Source: Bradyrhizobiaceae bacterium | Lineage (GTDB): Bacteria; Pseudomonadota; Alphaproteobacteria; Rhizobiales; Xanthobacteraceae | Reading direction: 5' to 3' | DNA: 64,000 bases | Assembly (NCBI GenBank): GCA_003963435.1 | Contig: RXJC01000004.1 | Span: 124,001-188,000 of the forward strand | Part shown: in pieces, positions 29,577-38,626 of the stretch | Layout: every line of letters starts with the position of its first letter | Position numbering within the stretch: the first letter of the stretch is position 1 | Position numbers and translations under genes: made by a program | Notes under the pieces: model-generated | Seen by the model: the letters and a program-made list of their open reading frames with translations, nothing else | Database searches by the model: none | What the model was told of the DNA's origin: nothing

Positions 29577-31241
29577 ATGCGCAAGAACGACCGCATCATC
29601 CGCGCTCCGCGCGGAGCCGAACTCACGACCAAGAGCTGGCACACCGAAGGACCGCTGCGCCTTCTGATGAACAATCTCGATCCCGATGTCGCTGAACGGC
29701 CAGAAGAGCTCGTGGTGTATGGCGGCATTGGCCGCGCGGCACGCAGCTGGGAAGCATTCGATCAGATCGTCAATGTACTGAAACGGCTCGACAAGCATCA
29801 GACCCTATTGGTGCAGTCGGGAAAGCCGGTTGGCGTATTTCCGACCCATCCCGGCGCGCCCCGAGTGATCATCGCTAACGGCAACCTAGTACCGAAGTGG
29901 TCAACCTGGGAACACTTCAACGAGCTCGATCGCAAGGGCCTGATGATGTACGGTCAGATGACGGCCGGATCGTGGATCTACATCGGCTCGCAAGGCATCG
30001 TGCAGGGCACCTTCGAGACCTTCTCGGAAATCGGCCGCCGTCACTTCGGCGGCAGCCTTGCAGGCCGCTGGTTCCTGACTGCGGGCCTGGGCGGCATGGG
30101 CGGCGCGCAGCCGCTCGCCGCAACCATGGCCGGCGCCTCGATCATCGTCGTCGAGTGCCAGCCGAGCCGCATCGAATTTCGCAAACGCACCGGCTATCTT
30201 GATCGCTCCGCCACCACTCTCGACGAGGCGCTGTCGATGGTCGACGAAGCAAAGAGGACCGGCAAGCCGGTGTCGGTCGGCCTCCTCGGGAATGCGGCCG
30301 AGGTTTTCCAGGAGGTGCTGCAGCGCGGCCTCGTGCCCGATGTCGTCACCGACCAGACCTCCGCGCATGACCCGGCGCATGGCTACATTCCACGCGGTTG
30401 GACGTTGGAGCAGTGGGCCGAGCGCCAGGAGCGCGATCCGGAAGGCACAGCAGATGCCGCTAAGGAGACGATGGCGGAGCAGGTGCGCTGCATCCTTCAG
30501 CTCAAAGCCAGGGGCGCGATTGCCATCGACTACGGCAACAACATCCGCGCGATGGCGAAGGAGAAGGGTGTCATCGACGCCTTTAACTATCCAGGGTTCG
30601 TAGAAGCCTATGTGCGGCCGCTGTTCTGCGAGGGCAAAGGCCCGTTCCGCTGGGTAGCGCTTTCGGGAGATCCGGAGGATATCTACAAGACCGACGCCAA
30701 GGTACGTGAGCTTATGCCGAACGACGCCTTCCTCAACCAATGGCTCGACAAGGCGCGTGCACATATCAAGTTCCAAGGCTTGCCGGCGCGCATCTGCTGG
30801 CTCGGCCTGGGCGACCGTCACCGCGTCGGCCTCGCCTTCAACGAGATGGTCGCGCGCGGCGAGTTGAAGGCGCCGCTCGTGATCGGCCGCGACCATATGG
30901 ATTCTGGCTCGGTCGCCTCGCCGATGCGTGAGACCGAGGGAATGCTCGATGGTTCCGACGCCGTGTCGGACTGGCCGATCCTCAACGCACTGCTCAATTC
31001 CGCCTGCGGAGCCACCTGGGTCTCATTCCATCATGGCGGCGGCGTCGGTATGGGTTATTCGCAACATTCTGGTATTGCGTTGGTCGCAGACGGCACTCCG
31101 GAAGCGAGTGAGAAGATTGGACGTGTTCTCTGGAACGATCCCGCTACCGGCGTAATGCGCCACGCCGACGCGGGCTATGAGATCGCAATCGATTGTGCAA
31201 TCCGCAACGATCTTGATATGCCAAGTTTGCGACGGGCGTAG
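29577..31241 (+). CDS. hutU: Urocanate hydratase, copy 2
   Basis: The 554-residue protein is a second complete urocanase with [13 protein letters not shown], the active-site Cys in [13 protein letters not shown] and every other block of copy 1. By eye the two proteins agree at about two thirds to three quarters of positions, so they are paralogues rather than a recent duplication. Differences cluster in [10 protein letters not shown] versus [10 protein letters not shown], the 215-235 helix and the C-terminus. The ATG at 29577 has AAGGAAAG upstream and lies 10 bases after the CoA-transferase stop. One copy may act on a modified urocanate, or be expressed under IclR control while copy 1 is not. 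Confidence 0.93.
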   Translation: MRKNDRIIRAPRGAELTTKSWHTEGPLRLLMNNLDPDVAERPEELVVYGGIGRAARSWEAFDQIVNVLKRLDKHQTLLVQSGKPVGVFPTHPGAPRVIIANGNLVPKWSTWEHFNELDRKGLMMYGQMTAGSWIYIGSQGIVQGTFETFSEIGRRHFGGSLAGRWFLTAGLGGMGGAQPLAATMAGASIIVVECQPSRIEFRKRTGYLDRSATTLDEALSMVDEAKRTGKPVSVGLLGNAAEVFQEVLQRGLVPDVVTDQTSAHDPAHGYIPRGWTLEQWAERQERDPEGTADAAKETMAEQVRCILQLKARGAIAIDYGNNIRAMAKEKGVIDAFNYPGFVEAYVRPLFCEGKGPFRWVALSGDPEDIYKTDAKVRELMPNDAFLNQWLDKARAHIKFQGLPARICWLGLGDRHRVGLAFNEMVARGELKAPLVIGRDHMDSGSVASPMRETEGMLDGSDAVSDWPILNALLNSACGATWVSFHHGGGVGMGYSQHSGIALVADGTPEASEKIGRVLWNDPATGVMRHADAGYEIAIDCAIRNDLDMPSLRRA

Positions 31242-31405
31242 GCGGATCAATCAGGTTCGCTCATGTTGTCAACATCGACGCGCCAACGGTCAGATGACGT
31301 CGCTGGTGATTGCGCGAGCGTTGCTCTCAATCAAAACTAGGCTATCTGGATTACGGTGTGGGGCAATGAAGTAAGTTCTCATTATCCCAGGCTGAATGGC
31401 CGAAG

Positions 31406-31427
31406 TTCGGCGCGCGCGAGCGCCGAA
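31406..31427. repeat. Inverted repeat after hutU2
   Basis: TTCGGCGC (31406-31413) and GCGCCGAA (31420-31427) form an 8-bp perfect stem with a 6-base loop, 165 bases after the hutU2 stop and 14 bases before the toxin-antitoxin operator. There is no T-run. It may end the upstream transcript or belong to the toxin-antitoxin promoter. Confidence 0.35.
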
Positions 31428-31440
31428 ATCGTTCATGGAA

Positions 31441-31470
31441 ATGCTATCAAATGATCGATATTGATAGCAT
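31441..31470. promoter_or_regulatory. Palindromic operator of the FitAB-like module
   Basis: ATGCTATCAA (31441-31450) and TTGATAGCAT (31461-31470) form a perfect 10-bp inverted repeat with a 10-base centre, 28 bases before the antitoxin ATG. Ribbon-helix-helix antitoxins of the FitA/VapB kind autoregulate through such spaced palindromes. Confidence 0.65.
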
Positions 31471-31497
31471 CGCAGTCAATCTGAGGAGGACGCCATC

Positions 31498-31752
31498 ATG
31501 GCCGCTGTCACCATCCGCAATCTCTCCGAGGAGGCGCACCGCGCCCTGAAAGTCCGCGCGGCGCAACACAATCGCAGCACGGAAGCGGAAATGCGCGCCA
31601 TTCTGGAGGCAGCCGTACGCCCCGAGGGCCGGCTGCGGCTCGGCACTGCCCTTTCGGAGATGAGCCGCAAGATCGGACTCACCAATGCCGATGTCGAGGC
31701 ACTTGAACAGGGCCGCGACGCGCGTCTCGCTGAGCCGATGCGCTTCGAATGA
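31498..31752 (+). CDS. FitA-like ribbon-helix-helix antitoxin
   Basis: The 84-residue protein begins with an Arc-type ribbon-helix-helix (AAVTIRNLSEEAHRALKVRA, then HNRSTEAEMRAILEAAV). The C-terminal tail would bind the toxin. A GAGGAGG site precedes the ATG, and a spaced palindrome lies 28 bases upstream. The stop overlaps the toxin start (ATGA). It appears intact even though its toxin partner is damaged, so it may persist as a repressor or orphan antitoxin. Confidence 0.88.
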   Translation: MAAVTIRNLSEEAHRALKVRAAQHNRSTEAEMRAILEAAVRPEGRLRLGTALSEMSRKIGLTNADVEALEQGRDARLAEPMRFE

Positions 31753-32255
31753 GCCTGCTCGATACCAATGGGGTCTCCGAGACGATGAAGCCCGATCCGC
31801 ACCCATCGGTCCGTGACTGGCTCGACGCCCGGGCGGCCGAGACGCTGTTTCTTTCCAGCGTCACCGTCGCGGAACTGCTGTTCGGCATCGACGCGCTGCC
31901 GCGCGGCAAGCGCAAGGACAGGCTGACATCTGCGCTCGACGGCGTGTTCGACCTGTTCGCGACCCGTATCCTGGCTTTCGACACCACCGCGGCGCGGCGC
32001 TATGCCGAACTCGCCGTCAAGGCGCGCTCGGTGAGAAAAGGCTTCCCCACGCCCTATGGCTACATCGCTGCAATCGCTGCCGCGCACGGGTGCGCAGTGG
32101 CATCGCGCGACACGAGTGCGATCAATGCCGCAGGTCTGACGGTGATCATGCTGGACCGTGACCAACTGATAGGGTTCTCAAGCGGGCGTGTCATCGTGAC
32201 GGCACAAACCGCGGGGAATTGCGGATGTGGTAAAAACTTCGGCACCAACCTTTAG
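31749..32255 (+). CDS. FitB/VapC-like PIN-domain toxin, probably inactive
   Basis: The 168-residue PIN-domain protein belongs to the FitB/VapC family of ribonuclease toxins. Acidic residues expected at the Mg2+ site are Asp5 (LLDTN), Glu42 (TVAELLFG), an Asp in the TPDGYIAAIA motif, and Asp121 (SRDTS). Here the third is Tyr103 in TPYGYIAAIAAAHG, explained by one G-to-T change (codon TAT at 32055-32057). The usual end, near TVINPW, is replaced by TVIMLDRDQL and about 30 further Cys/Gly-rich residues, suggesting a frameshift close to the original stop. The protein is therefore likely a dead toxin; loss of activity is inference from the motif. Confidence 0.82.
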   Translation: MSLLDTNGVSETMKPDPHPSVRDWLDARAAETLFLSSVTVAELLFGIDALPRGKRKDRLTSALDGVFDLFATRILAFDTTAARRYAELAVKARSVRKGFPTPYGYIAAIAAAHGCAVASRDTSAINAAGLTVIMLDRDQLIGFSSGRVIVTAQTAGNCGCGKNFGTNL

Positions 32256-33069
32256 CGAGACTGTTTCGAAAACCCATCAGTTGATCGCGAGTCCAACATT
32301 GCAATCCGAATAGCCCAAACTAAAGACGCCGCCCGCGGTTTGGTGGTGACCTCTCACATCCAAGTTTCAACCTGCTTCGTTGCGATCCAACACTCCGCAG
32401 TGGTCTCGTCAGTGATCCTGAGCTCCTCAATGTCGCGTCCGTTCAGATAGGCGGTGTAGATCGGCGGCATAGCGAGGCCCGCAGGGAACGCCGCGACATC
32501 GCGCAATGTATAGCCGTTGACAACGAGGTACTCGCTCTCCGTATCATGGACGGACTGTCAATTCGGTACACCAGTCCCGGCAACGGACGTACCTGGAATG
32601 CCGACGTCGTTGCGCGATACCGGCGGACCTGATCGGTCAGAGCGCTGCGATCATGTAAGAAGCTTGTCTGGGCTGCTAGTGGCGTGACCACCAACGCGCT
32701 ACGCCGGCAGCGATATTCGCCGATCCGGAGCCATCGCTGCCCCCGGATGAAACCTACCCAGTTCAGGTGCGTGCGGGGACGCCTCTTGGCCTGCCACCTG
32801 GTCGAGAGGGCAACCACGTGGTCGTTTCGATCGACGGGAGAGCCTACGTCGAAGGCCGATTCAAATAGTCGGTCGAGACATGCCTCATATCGCCGGCCGG
32901 GTGGGGGTAAACCGCGCCGATCCCGGACAGTCGAAAAATCCCGACTAAACTCCCTGCAGAACAATTGCGCAAAAACTACACTCAATCAGCCTATTTTTTA
33001 AGGTTGAAAGCGAACCGCATCGTCGCGATAGTTGGATAACTTAGATTTTAGTCGGGAAATGACGACCAC
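32256..33069. other. Stretch of 814 bases with one gene relic and no intact gene
   Basis: The minus-strand frame ending at 32354 is described separately. A plus-strand run near 32740-32880 reads VRAGTPLGLPPG and then HVVVSIDGRAYVEG, like part of a damaged coding region, but has no start or known family. The stretch separates the toxin-antitoxin module from the TrmB operon and looks like decayed DNA. Confidence 0.4.
32354..32560 (-). pseudogene. 3' fragment of an unidentified gene
   Basis: The minus strand encodes EYLVVNGYTLRDVAAFPAGL, then AMPPIYTAYLNGRDIEELRI and a stop after VETWM. Codon choice looks coding, but the frame closes within about 68 codons. A neighbouring frame (PLPGLVYRID) seems to continue it upstream, implying a frameshift near 32555. 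I do not recognise the family. Confidence 0.3.
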
Positions 33070-33846
33070 GTGGATATCGAGCAGTCTCTTGCCCGTCTCG
33101 GCATCGTCGGAAACCTCTACAGGGTCTACCGCGCTGCAATAGAACTTGGCGACGTCCCCGTCGCCATGGTGATCGAACGATCCGGTCTTCCGAAGGCGAC
33201 CGTCTACGACGCGCTCTCCCGACTCGCGCAAGAGGGCTTGATTGCTGACTGGGGCAAGCCGGGCAAGCGTCGCGTCGTTGCCCATGATCCGGTCATCCTC
33301 CTCGAACAGCTTGAGGCACGCAGGCAAATGCTCGGCGAGATGCTGCCGCAGCTGCGTTCCCTCTACAACGCCGCGAAGGGAAAGCCGGGCATCCGCTTCT
33401 ACGAGGGCCTCGAAGGCGTCGAGAAGGCGCTTTGGGATTCACTCTCGGCAACCTCTGGCGTCATGTACTGCACCTTTGCCATGGCCGAGATCATGGAGGT
33501 GCCGGGGCTCGACCGGATGGCCGCCTACCAGGAGGAGCGGCTGGCGCGCGGCATCGACATGAAGGTCGTACGTTCGCGGCGCCATGACCGACAGGACATC
33601 TGGCCGTGCAGCCGCGCCGAGCGGCGCGAATTGCGCTTTTCGCCCGACGAAATCGTGCTCGGCATGACCATGCTCATCTACGACAGCCGCGTCGCCATCG
33701 CCTCATCCAAGAAAGAAAGCTACGGCCTGATCATCGAGAGCGAGGAATTTTCAGCGCTGCTCAAGGCGATGTTCATGTCGATCTGGATCACGAGCGAGCC
33801 TGTTCCGTTCATAGAGGATATGCAGGATGACAACTCAAGCCGTTAG
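33070..33846 (+). CDS. TrmB family transcriptional regulator
   Basis: The 258-residue protein has an N-terminal TrmB-type winged helix (LGIVGNLYRVYRAAIELG, VIERSGLPKATVYDALSRL, then EGLIADWGKPGKRRVVAHDP). A short coiled segment and a C-terminal phospholipase-D-like effector domain follow, with the typical ending DSRVAIASSKKESYGLII. TrmB regulators are commoner in archaea; bacterial members often sit beside the transporter they control. The GTG at 33070 starts the helix directly. Its end overlaps the permease gene by 20 bases, tying it to the ABC importer and nitrilase operon. The ligand is probably the imported compound, by inference. Confidence 0.85.
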   Translation: MDIEQSLARLGIVGNLYRVYRAAIELGDVPVAMVIERSGLPKATVYDALSRLAQEGLIADWGKPGKRRVVAHDPVILLEQLEARRQMLGEMLPQLRSLYNAAKGKPGIRFYEGLEGVEKALWDSLSATSGVMYCTFAMAEIMEVPGLDRMAAYQEERLARGIDMKVVRSRRHDRQDIWPCSRAERRELRFSPDEIVLGMTMLIYDSRVAIASSKKESYGLIIESEEFSALLKAMFMSIWITSEPVPFIEDMQDDNSSR

Positions 33847-34690
33847 GCCGGTGCTCGACGCAGCCGGCGCCGTGCCGGAGCAGAAACAGGCGCCCGCTCC
33901 TCGCGCAAACAGCACTGGCGGACGTTGGCGCTCGCGCCGGACGGTCGCTCTCAATGTCATCGGCATCGGCACCATGTTGCTGCTGTGGCAAGGCCTCACC
34001 GCGGCCGGCGCAATCAATTCGTTCCTGCTGCCGTCCCCGGTCGCCGTGCTCGACAGCCTCTGGGAGATGTCGAAAGACGGCAGCCTGTGGGTCAATCTCG
34101 CCGCCAGTCTCAAGCGTGTCTGCGTCGGCTATCTGATGGCCTGCGCGGTCGGTCTCACTCTCGGCTTTATTTGTGGCTGGTCGCAGGTCGTCGCCGAGCT
34201 GGTCCGCCCGATCATCGAAGCGTTGAGGCCGATCCCGCCGCTCGCCTGGGTGCCGATCGCCATCCTCTGGTTCGGGCTCGGCGACATGTCGGCTTATTTC
34301 CTCGTCTTCCTGGGGTGCCTGTTCCCGCTCTTCTTCGGCGCCTATACCGCCGTGCGCTCGATCGATCGCAACCAGATCAACGCGGCGCTCTGCCTTGGCG
34401 CGTCACGCTGGCTGCTGTTCAGCAGCGTCTTGGTGCCGGCCTCGCTGCCGATCATGATGCCGAACCTCAGGCTTGCGCTCGGTATCGGCTGGATGTGCGT
34501 CGTTACGGCCGAGCTGATCGCTGCGCAGACCGGCCTTGGCTATCTGATTCAGCAGTCGCGCATGCTGTTCCAGATCCAGAACGTGGTGGCGGGCATGGTC
34601 GCTATCGGCGTGGTCGGTTTCCTGATGTCGGCGGCGGTCGAACGGATCGAGAGGCGCGTCAACGCCTGGGCGCCGTCGGAACGCAACTGA
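33827..34690 (+). CDS. ABC transporter permease (SsuC/TauC type)
   Basis: The 287-residue protein has a hydrophilic N-terminal leader of about 40 residues and six membrane segments. The BPD_transp_1 EAA loop reads INAALCLGASRWLLFSSVLV near 190. The preceding RPIIEALRPIPPLAWVPIAI is characteristic of the nitrate/sulfonate/taurine permease group. It starts inside the TrmB gene. With the ATPase and binding protein it forms an importer for a small organic compound, possibly a nitrile given the nitrilase at the operon end. Confidence 0.9.
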   Translation: MTTQAVRPVLDAAGAVPEQKQAPAPRANSTGGRWRSRRTVALNVIGIGTMLLLWQGLTAAGAINSFLLPSPVAVLDSLWEMSKDGSLWVNLAASLKRVCVGYLMACAVGLTLGFICGWSQVVAELVRPIIEALRPIPPLAWVPIAILWFGLGDMSAYFLVFLGCLFPLFFGAYTAVRSIDRNQINAALCLGASRWLLFSSVLVPASLPIMMPNLRLALGIGWMCVVTAELIAAQTGLGYLIQQSRMLFQIQNVVAGMVAIGVVGFLMSAAVERIERRVNAWAPSERN

Positions 34691-34700
34691 AGGAAACGTG

Positions 34701-35492
34701 ATGACGTCCTCTGCCTGCCATATCGACATCTCGCACGTCTCGAAGATCTTCGGCGCAGGCGAGCCCGGCGAGGTCGTGGCGCTGCGCGACGTCGATCTCA
34801 AGATCGCGCGCGGCGAGTTCATCGCGTTGCTCGGCCCCTCCGGCTGCGGGAAATCGACCTTGCTCAGCCTGCTTGCCGGATTTCAGACCGCGACCTCGGG
34901 CGCGCTCATCCAGAACGGCCGGGAGATATCGGGCCCCGATGCCTCGCGCACCGTCGTCTTCCAGGACTACGCCCTGTTCGGCTGGCTGACGCTGCAGAAG
35001 AACGTCGAGTTCGGGCTGAAGGCGAAGAAGGTCCCCAAGCGCGAGCGCGCGGAGATCGCCCGCGATTTCCTGGCCCGGGTGCAACTCTCCGGTTTCGAGG
35101 ACAAGCTGCCGCACGAAGTCTCCGGAGGCATGAAGCAGCGCGCGGCGATCGCGCGCGCAATGGCGCCCGATCCGGAAATCCTGCTGATGGACGAGCCGCT
35201 CGGCGCGCTCGACGCACAAACCCGGGTGCTGCTCCAGGAGGAGATCTCCCGCCTCTCCTCCGAGTCCGGCAAGACGGTGATCTTCGTGACGCACGGCATC
35301 GACGAGGCCGTGTTCCTGGCCGACCGCGTGGTGGTGATGAGTCCGCGACCGGGCCGCATCCGCGAGATCGTCACGTCGCGCCTGCCCTTTCCGCGCACCG
35401 CCGAGATGCGCGCCGATCCCTGGTTCACCTCGACAGTCAGCAATCTCTGGGAAACCCTCAAGCCGGAATGGCAGAAGGAAGACGAGCAATGA
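34701..35492 (+). CDS. ABC transporter ATP-binding protein (SsuB/TauB type)
   Basis: The 263-residue ATPase has Walker A GPSGCGKST near residue 47, the Q-loop VFQDYALFGWLT, signature VSGGMKQR, Walker B ILLMDEPLGALD and H-loop VTHGIDEA. This is the standard pattern of sulfonate/nitrate-type importers. An AGGAAA site lies before the ATG at 34701; a GTG just before it is in frame but poorly spaced. The stop overlaps the binding-protein start (ATGA). Confidence 0.92.
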   Translation: MTSSACHIDISHVSKIFGAGEPGEVVALRDVDLKIARGEFIALLGPSGCGKSTLLSLLAGFQTATSGALIQNGREISGPDASRTVVFQDYALFGWLTLQKNVEFGLKAKKVPKRERAEIARDFLARVQLSGFEDKLPHEVSGGMKQRAAIARAMAPDPEILLMDEPLGALDAQTRVLLQEEISRLSSESGKTVIFVTHGIDEAVFLADRVVVMSPRPGRIREIVTSRLPFPRTAEMRADPWFTSTVSNLWETLKPEWQKEDEQ

Positions 35493-36544
35493 CCACATTT
35501 TCGCGGCGTCAATTCAATCGCATCCTTGCAGGCAGCGCCGCTGCAACGATCGCTGCGCCAGCCGTGATGCGCGCCGAGACGCCGGACAAGATCCGCTATT
35601 GCTGGACGAATACCGTCACGGTCTCGGCCCAGACGCAGCACACGTTGAAAAACACCAGCATCGGGGCGGGCCACGGCCTCGACATCGAGATGATTCAGTT
35701 TGCCGGCGGGCCGCCGATCAACGAGGCGCTTGTTTCGGGCGCTGCCGACATCGGCAGCGTTGCCGATTTCGGGGCCGTCATCATGATGGCAGCGGGTGCG
35801 CCGATCAAGGTCGTCGGTCACCAGTCGAGCTTCCGCTCGGCCGTGCTCGCGACCACAAAGTCCGGAATCAACTCGCTCGCCGATCTCAAGGGCAAGCAAG
35901 TCTACGGCCTGTTCGGCATTACGGCTTACCTCAACGCGCAAGAAACGGTGCGCAGCGCCGGCCTCAAGGTCGGCAGCGACGTATCTTTCGTCAATATCGG
36001 GACGCCGGAGCTCGCCGACGCGGTCCGCGCCCAGCGGATCGACGCCTTCTTCATGTGGGACCCCTGGGTGACGCTCTTCGAGCATGCCGGACTCGCGAAA
36101 GTGCTGTCCCAGAACGTCACGCCCGCCATGGTGCTGATGGCTCGCGAGGATCTCGTCAAGCGCAAGGATGGCGATGTCCTCAGGCGGCTGCTCCGCGCGC
36201 ATTCTGAGGCTCTCTTTTTCGCCAGCCAGAACCACGAGCTGACCAACAATTGGTTCCGCTCGCTGGAGCCGGCAAAAAGCATTCCGACCGAAGTGATCGA
36301 GACGGCGTCGACCTTCGATCCCCGCTGGAACGCCAAGCAATTCAGCGACGTCAAGGCCACCGTCTCGGACGCCGGCCTCGCCAGCATGCAGCGCATGGCC
36401 GACTGGGGCTTCGGCGAGAAGCTGTTGCCACGCGTTCCCGCGGTAAAGGATTTCGTCAACCTGCCGATCGCCAGCGCGGCGGATGCAGAGGCGACATCGA
36501 AGCCCTTCGACATCGCATCGGTCAAGATCACCAACACAAAGTAA
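35489..36544 (+). CDS. ABC transporter substrate-binding protein (NMT1/SsuA type), Tat-exported
   Basis: The 351-residue protein has a twin-arginine signal (SRRQFNRILAGSAAATIAAPA, shown here as its key residues: Arg6, Arg7 and Phe9) and an NMT1/THI5-like binding fold. Typical blocks are FAGGPPINEALVSGAADIG, LKGKQVYGLFG and RAQRIDAFFMWDPWV. The Tat signal implies folding before export. The ATG at 35489 overlaps the ATPase stop. The cargo is unknown; the nitrilase 13 bases downstream suggests a nitrile or a compound releasing one. Confidence 0.88.
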   Translation: MTTFSRRQFNRILAGSAAATIAAPAVMRAETPDKIRYCWTNTVTVSAQTQHTLKNTSIGAGHGLDIEMIQFAGGPPINEALVSGAADIGSVADFGAVIMMAAGAPIKVVGHQSSFRSAVLATTKSGINSLADLKGKQVYGLFGITAYLNAQETVRSAGLKVGSDVSFVNIGTPELADAVRAQRIDAFFMWDPWVTLFEHAGLAKVLSQNVTPAMVLMAREDLVKRKDGDVLRRLLRAHSEALFFASQNHELTNNWFRSLEPAKSIPTEVIETASTFDPRWNAKQFSDVKATVSDAGLASMQRMADWGFGEKLLPRVPAVKDFVNLPIASAADAEATSKPFDIASVKITNTK

Positions 36545-36557
36545 CGTGAGACAAGCA

Positions 36558-37487
36558 ATGTCGGTCATTAAAGTCGCGGCGGCCCAGTTCGCTCCCGTTT
36601 ACCTCGACAGGGACGCCACCACCGCCAAGGCGGAGAGGATTATCGCCGAGGCCGGCGCGGCCGGAGCGAAACTTGTCGTCTTTCCGGAGACGTTCCTGCC
36701 GGCCTATCCCTACTGGACGCTTGCCATCGATCCCTTCCACGCGCGGCAGACCTACTATCCCCGTCTGTTCGATCAATCGGTCGAATTGGGCAGCGAAACG
36801 ACGCGCCGCCTCCAGGAGGCTTCGCGCAACGCCGGCGTGGTCGTCGTCATGGGCCTGACGGAGCGCGAGGGCGGTACGCTCTACAATAGTCAGCTCGTGA
36901 TCGATGCCGACGGCAAGATCCTCGGCTGCCGTCGCAAGCTGATGCCGACCCATCACGAACGAATGAGCTACGGCTTCGGCAGCGGCGAGGATCTGAAAGT
37001 GTATGATACGGCGATCGGCAAGCTGGGCGCGCTCGTCTGCTTCGAACATTCCAATCCGCTATTCCGGTATGCGATTCAGGCACAGGGAGAGGTCATCCAC
37101 ATTGCGAACTGGCCGGGCGGCCTGCCATGGACGGACGACATCATCGATGCCTCAGTGCGCCAGTATGCTTTCGAGGCGCAATGTTTCGTCGTTTCGGTTA
37201 CAAGCGCGCTGTCGCAGGCGTTCATCGATGAACTCGGCGGCAAGGCTGCCGAGATCTTCAAGGCGGGTGGCGGCGTCTCGTCTATCATTGCACCGGGCGG
37301 ACGTGTGATCGCCCGGTCCGAGACAGGTGGGGAGGAACTGCTTGTGGCCGAACTCGATTTCGCCGAGATCGGTCGCTGGAAGCAGATGGTCGATTCGTTT
37401 GGGCATTATGCGAGGTCTGATGTTGTGCGCCTCCACGTCAACACCGCGAAGCCCGCGGCAATCAGCATGAGCCCGGCAGGTTTTTAA
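36558..37487 (+). CDS. Nitrilase (carbon-nitrogen hydrolase)
   Basis: The 309-residue protein is a branch 1 (true nitrilase) member of the nitrilase superfamily, converting a nitrile to carboxylic acid and ammonia. The Glu-Lys-Cys triad is visible: Glu44 in VFPETFLP, Lys127 in CRRKLMPTHHERM, and Cys161 in GALVCFEHSNPLFRYA. The HHERMSYGFGSGEDLKV block before the Cys is characteristic of bacterial nitrilases such as Nit6803. The usual CWEH reads CFEH here, a Trp-to-Phe change next to the nucleophile that may shape specificity. It starts 13 bases after the binding-protein gene and closes the TrmB operon. Import plus nitrilase suggests use of a nitrile as nitrogen source. Confidence 0.9.
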   Translation: MSVIKVAAAQFAPVYLDRDATTAKAERIIAEAGAAGAKLVVFPETFLPAYPYWTLAIDPFHARQTYYPRLFDQSVELGSETTRRLQEASRNAGVVVVMGLTEREGGTLYNSQLVIDADGKILGCRRKLMPTHHERMSYGFGSGEDLKVYDTAIGKLGALVCFEHSNPLFRYAIQAQGEVIHIANWPGGLPWTDDIIDASVRQYAFEAQCFVVSVTSALSQAFIDELGGKAAEIFKAGGGVSSIIAPGGRVIARSETGGEELLVAELDFAEIGRWKQMVDSFGHYARSDVVRLHVNTAKPAAISMSPAGF

Positions 37488-37786
37488 GCCGTCCACGGGC
37501 CGAAATTGGTAGCGATAGGTAGGCTGTCGGGGAAAAGACGCCTGCAAATCGGCACCGCCCTGATCCGGGCCGCATCGTCACGTCCGATCGCAAGGGGCGT
37601 TCAAGCGCGAATATCGAGATGGCACGTTCTGAACGCCCGGCATTCCGGGGCAGCACCGAGCCGCTGCGCTTCGCCATAGACATTTTTATGCGCGCCCCAA
37701 ATGCGACGGATGAGAAAGACTTGAGGAATCGTTAGATCGTCAGATGCTCGCCTGATTGAGATTCTGATTACAGCATTCGCACCGGG

Positions 37787-38626
37787 CTACTGTTTCGCTG
37801 CGTTCCTCGCTTTCATCATCGCAGCTGCGCTGCCGCCTTCGGCCGCGAGTCCATAGCCAACTTGGCGCACGAGTTGCTCTTTTAACGGCTGAATAAAGAT
37901 GACACGCGTGTAGCGGCGCGTCACCTCCGGCGCTTTCAGGTATTCAGTTGCTAATTCTTGCGCTCGGGCGAGTGCGCGGCCCTTGGGCGTGACCTCCGCC
38001 ACCACACCCCACTCATGAGCGGCTTCTGCTGAAACCGGCTTTGGCGAAAGCAGGAATGCCTGTGCGCGGCCTGGCCCTGCGAAATACGACCATGTAACGA
38101 AGATGCCGTCGCCCGGGGCTAAACCACCCGCGAAGTGAGGAACATCGTTGAAGGTCGCGCCCTGCCCGGCAATAATAACGTTCGCGAGCAAGCAATACTC
38201 CGAATGGACCCACGCCTTGCCTTCGACGGAGCAAATGACGGGGACACGAATGTTGGCAATGTTTTCTAGGATCTGCACACCATCGTCATGCGACTTGTTC
38301 CAGTAGTCGGGATCACCCAGATTGCCGCCGCCGGAAAAATCGACGCCAGTGATCCATTCACCACCGGCTCCCGTAATGATAACAACTTTATTGTCTCGAT
38401 CACGGCTAATGGCATAGAACACATCGACGAAGGCGGCGTGATCGCGTGGCGTAAAGGTATAAGGGCCGCCATTAGTGTTGAATTCCACTGTCAGCGTGCC
38501 CGCTGCATCGCGCGTCAAATGGAGTGAGGGCGTGGCAGTGAAGTAGGCCGGCGTTTGTGCGATGGCCGGTCCTGCCATGCTTGTAGCGAGCCCAGCACCG
38601 ATTAGCCAATTGACGATCGATCCCAT
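37787..38626 (-). CDS. Exported crotonase resembling 6-oxocamphor hydrolase
   Basis: The 279-residue protein has a signal peptide (VNWLIGAGLATSMAGPAIAQ, cleavage after AIAQ) and a crotonase fold. The blocks VHSEYCLLANVIIA, VPHFAGGLAPGDGIFVTWSY and ALARAQELATEYL resemble the beta-diketone hydrolases of the 6-oxocamphor hydrolase type, in which a His before the PGDG loop, the Asp of PGDG and the His of HSEY are active-site residues; all three are present. Enoyl-CoA hydratases are cytoplasmic, so export argues against a CoA substrate. The ATG at 38626 starts the signal peptide; an ATG at 38677 would add 17 residues and is possible. It stands alone, and the substrate is unknown. Confidence 0.75.
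   Translation of the reverse strand: MGSIVNWLIGAGLATSMAGPAIAQTPAYFTATPSLHLTRDAAGTLTVEFNTNGGPYTFTPRDHAAFVDVFYAISRDRDNKVVIITGAGGEWITGVDFSGGGNLGDPDYWNKSHDDGVQILENIANIRVPVICSVEGKAWVHSEYCLLANVIIAGQGATFNDVPHFAGGLAPGDGIFVTWSYFAGPGRAQAFLLSPKPVSAEAAHEWGVVAEVTPKGRALARAQELATEYLKAPEVTRRYTRVIFIQPLKEQLVRQVGYGLAAEGGSAAAMMKARNAAKQ

Noticed and set aside
29901..30896. Long minus-strand open frame opposite hutU2
   Set aside because: Antisense shadow of the second urocanase with no family features; similarity to the frame opposite hutU1 only reflects the shared sense gene.
37490..37740. Possible short gene after the nitrilase
   Set aside because: Frames on both strands lack ribosome sites and motifs; composition alone was not enough.
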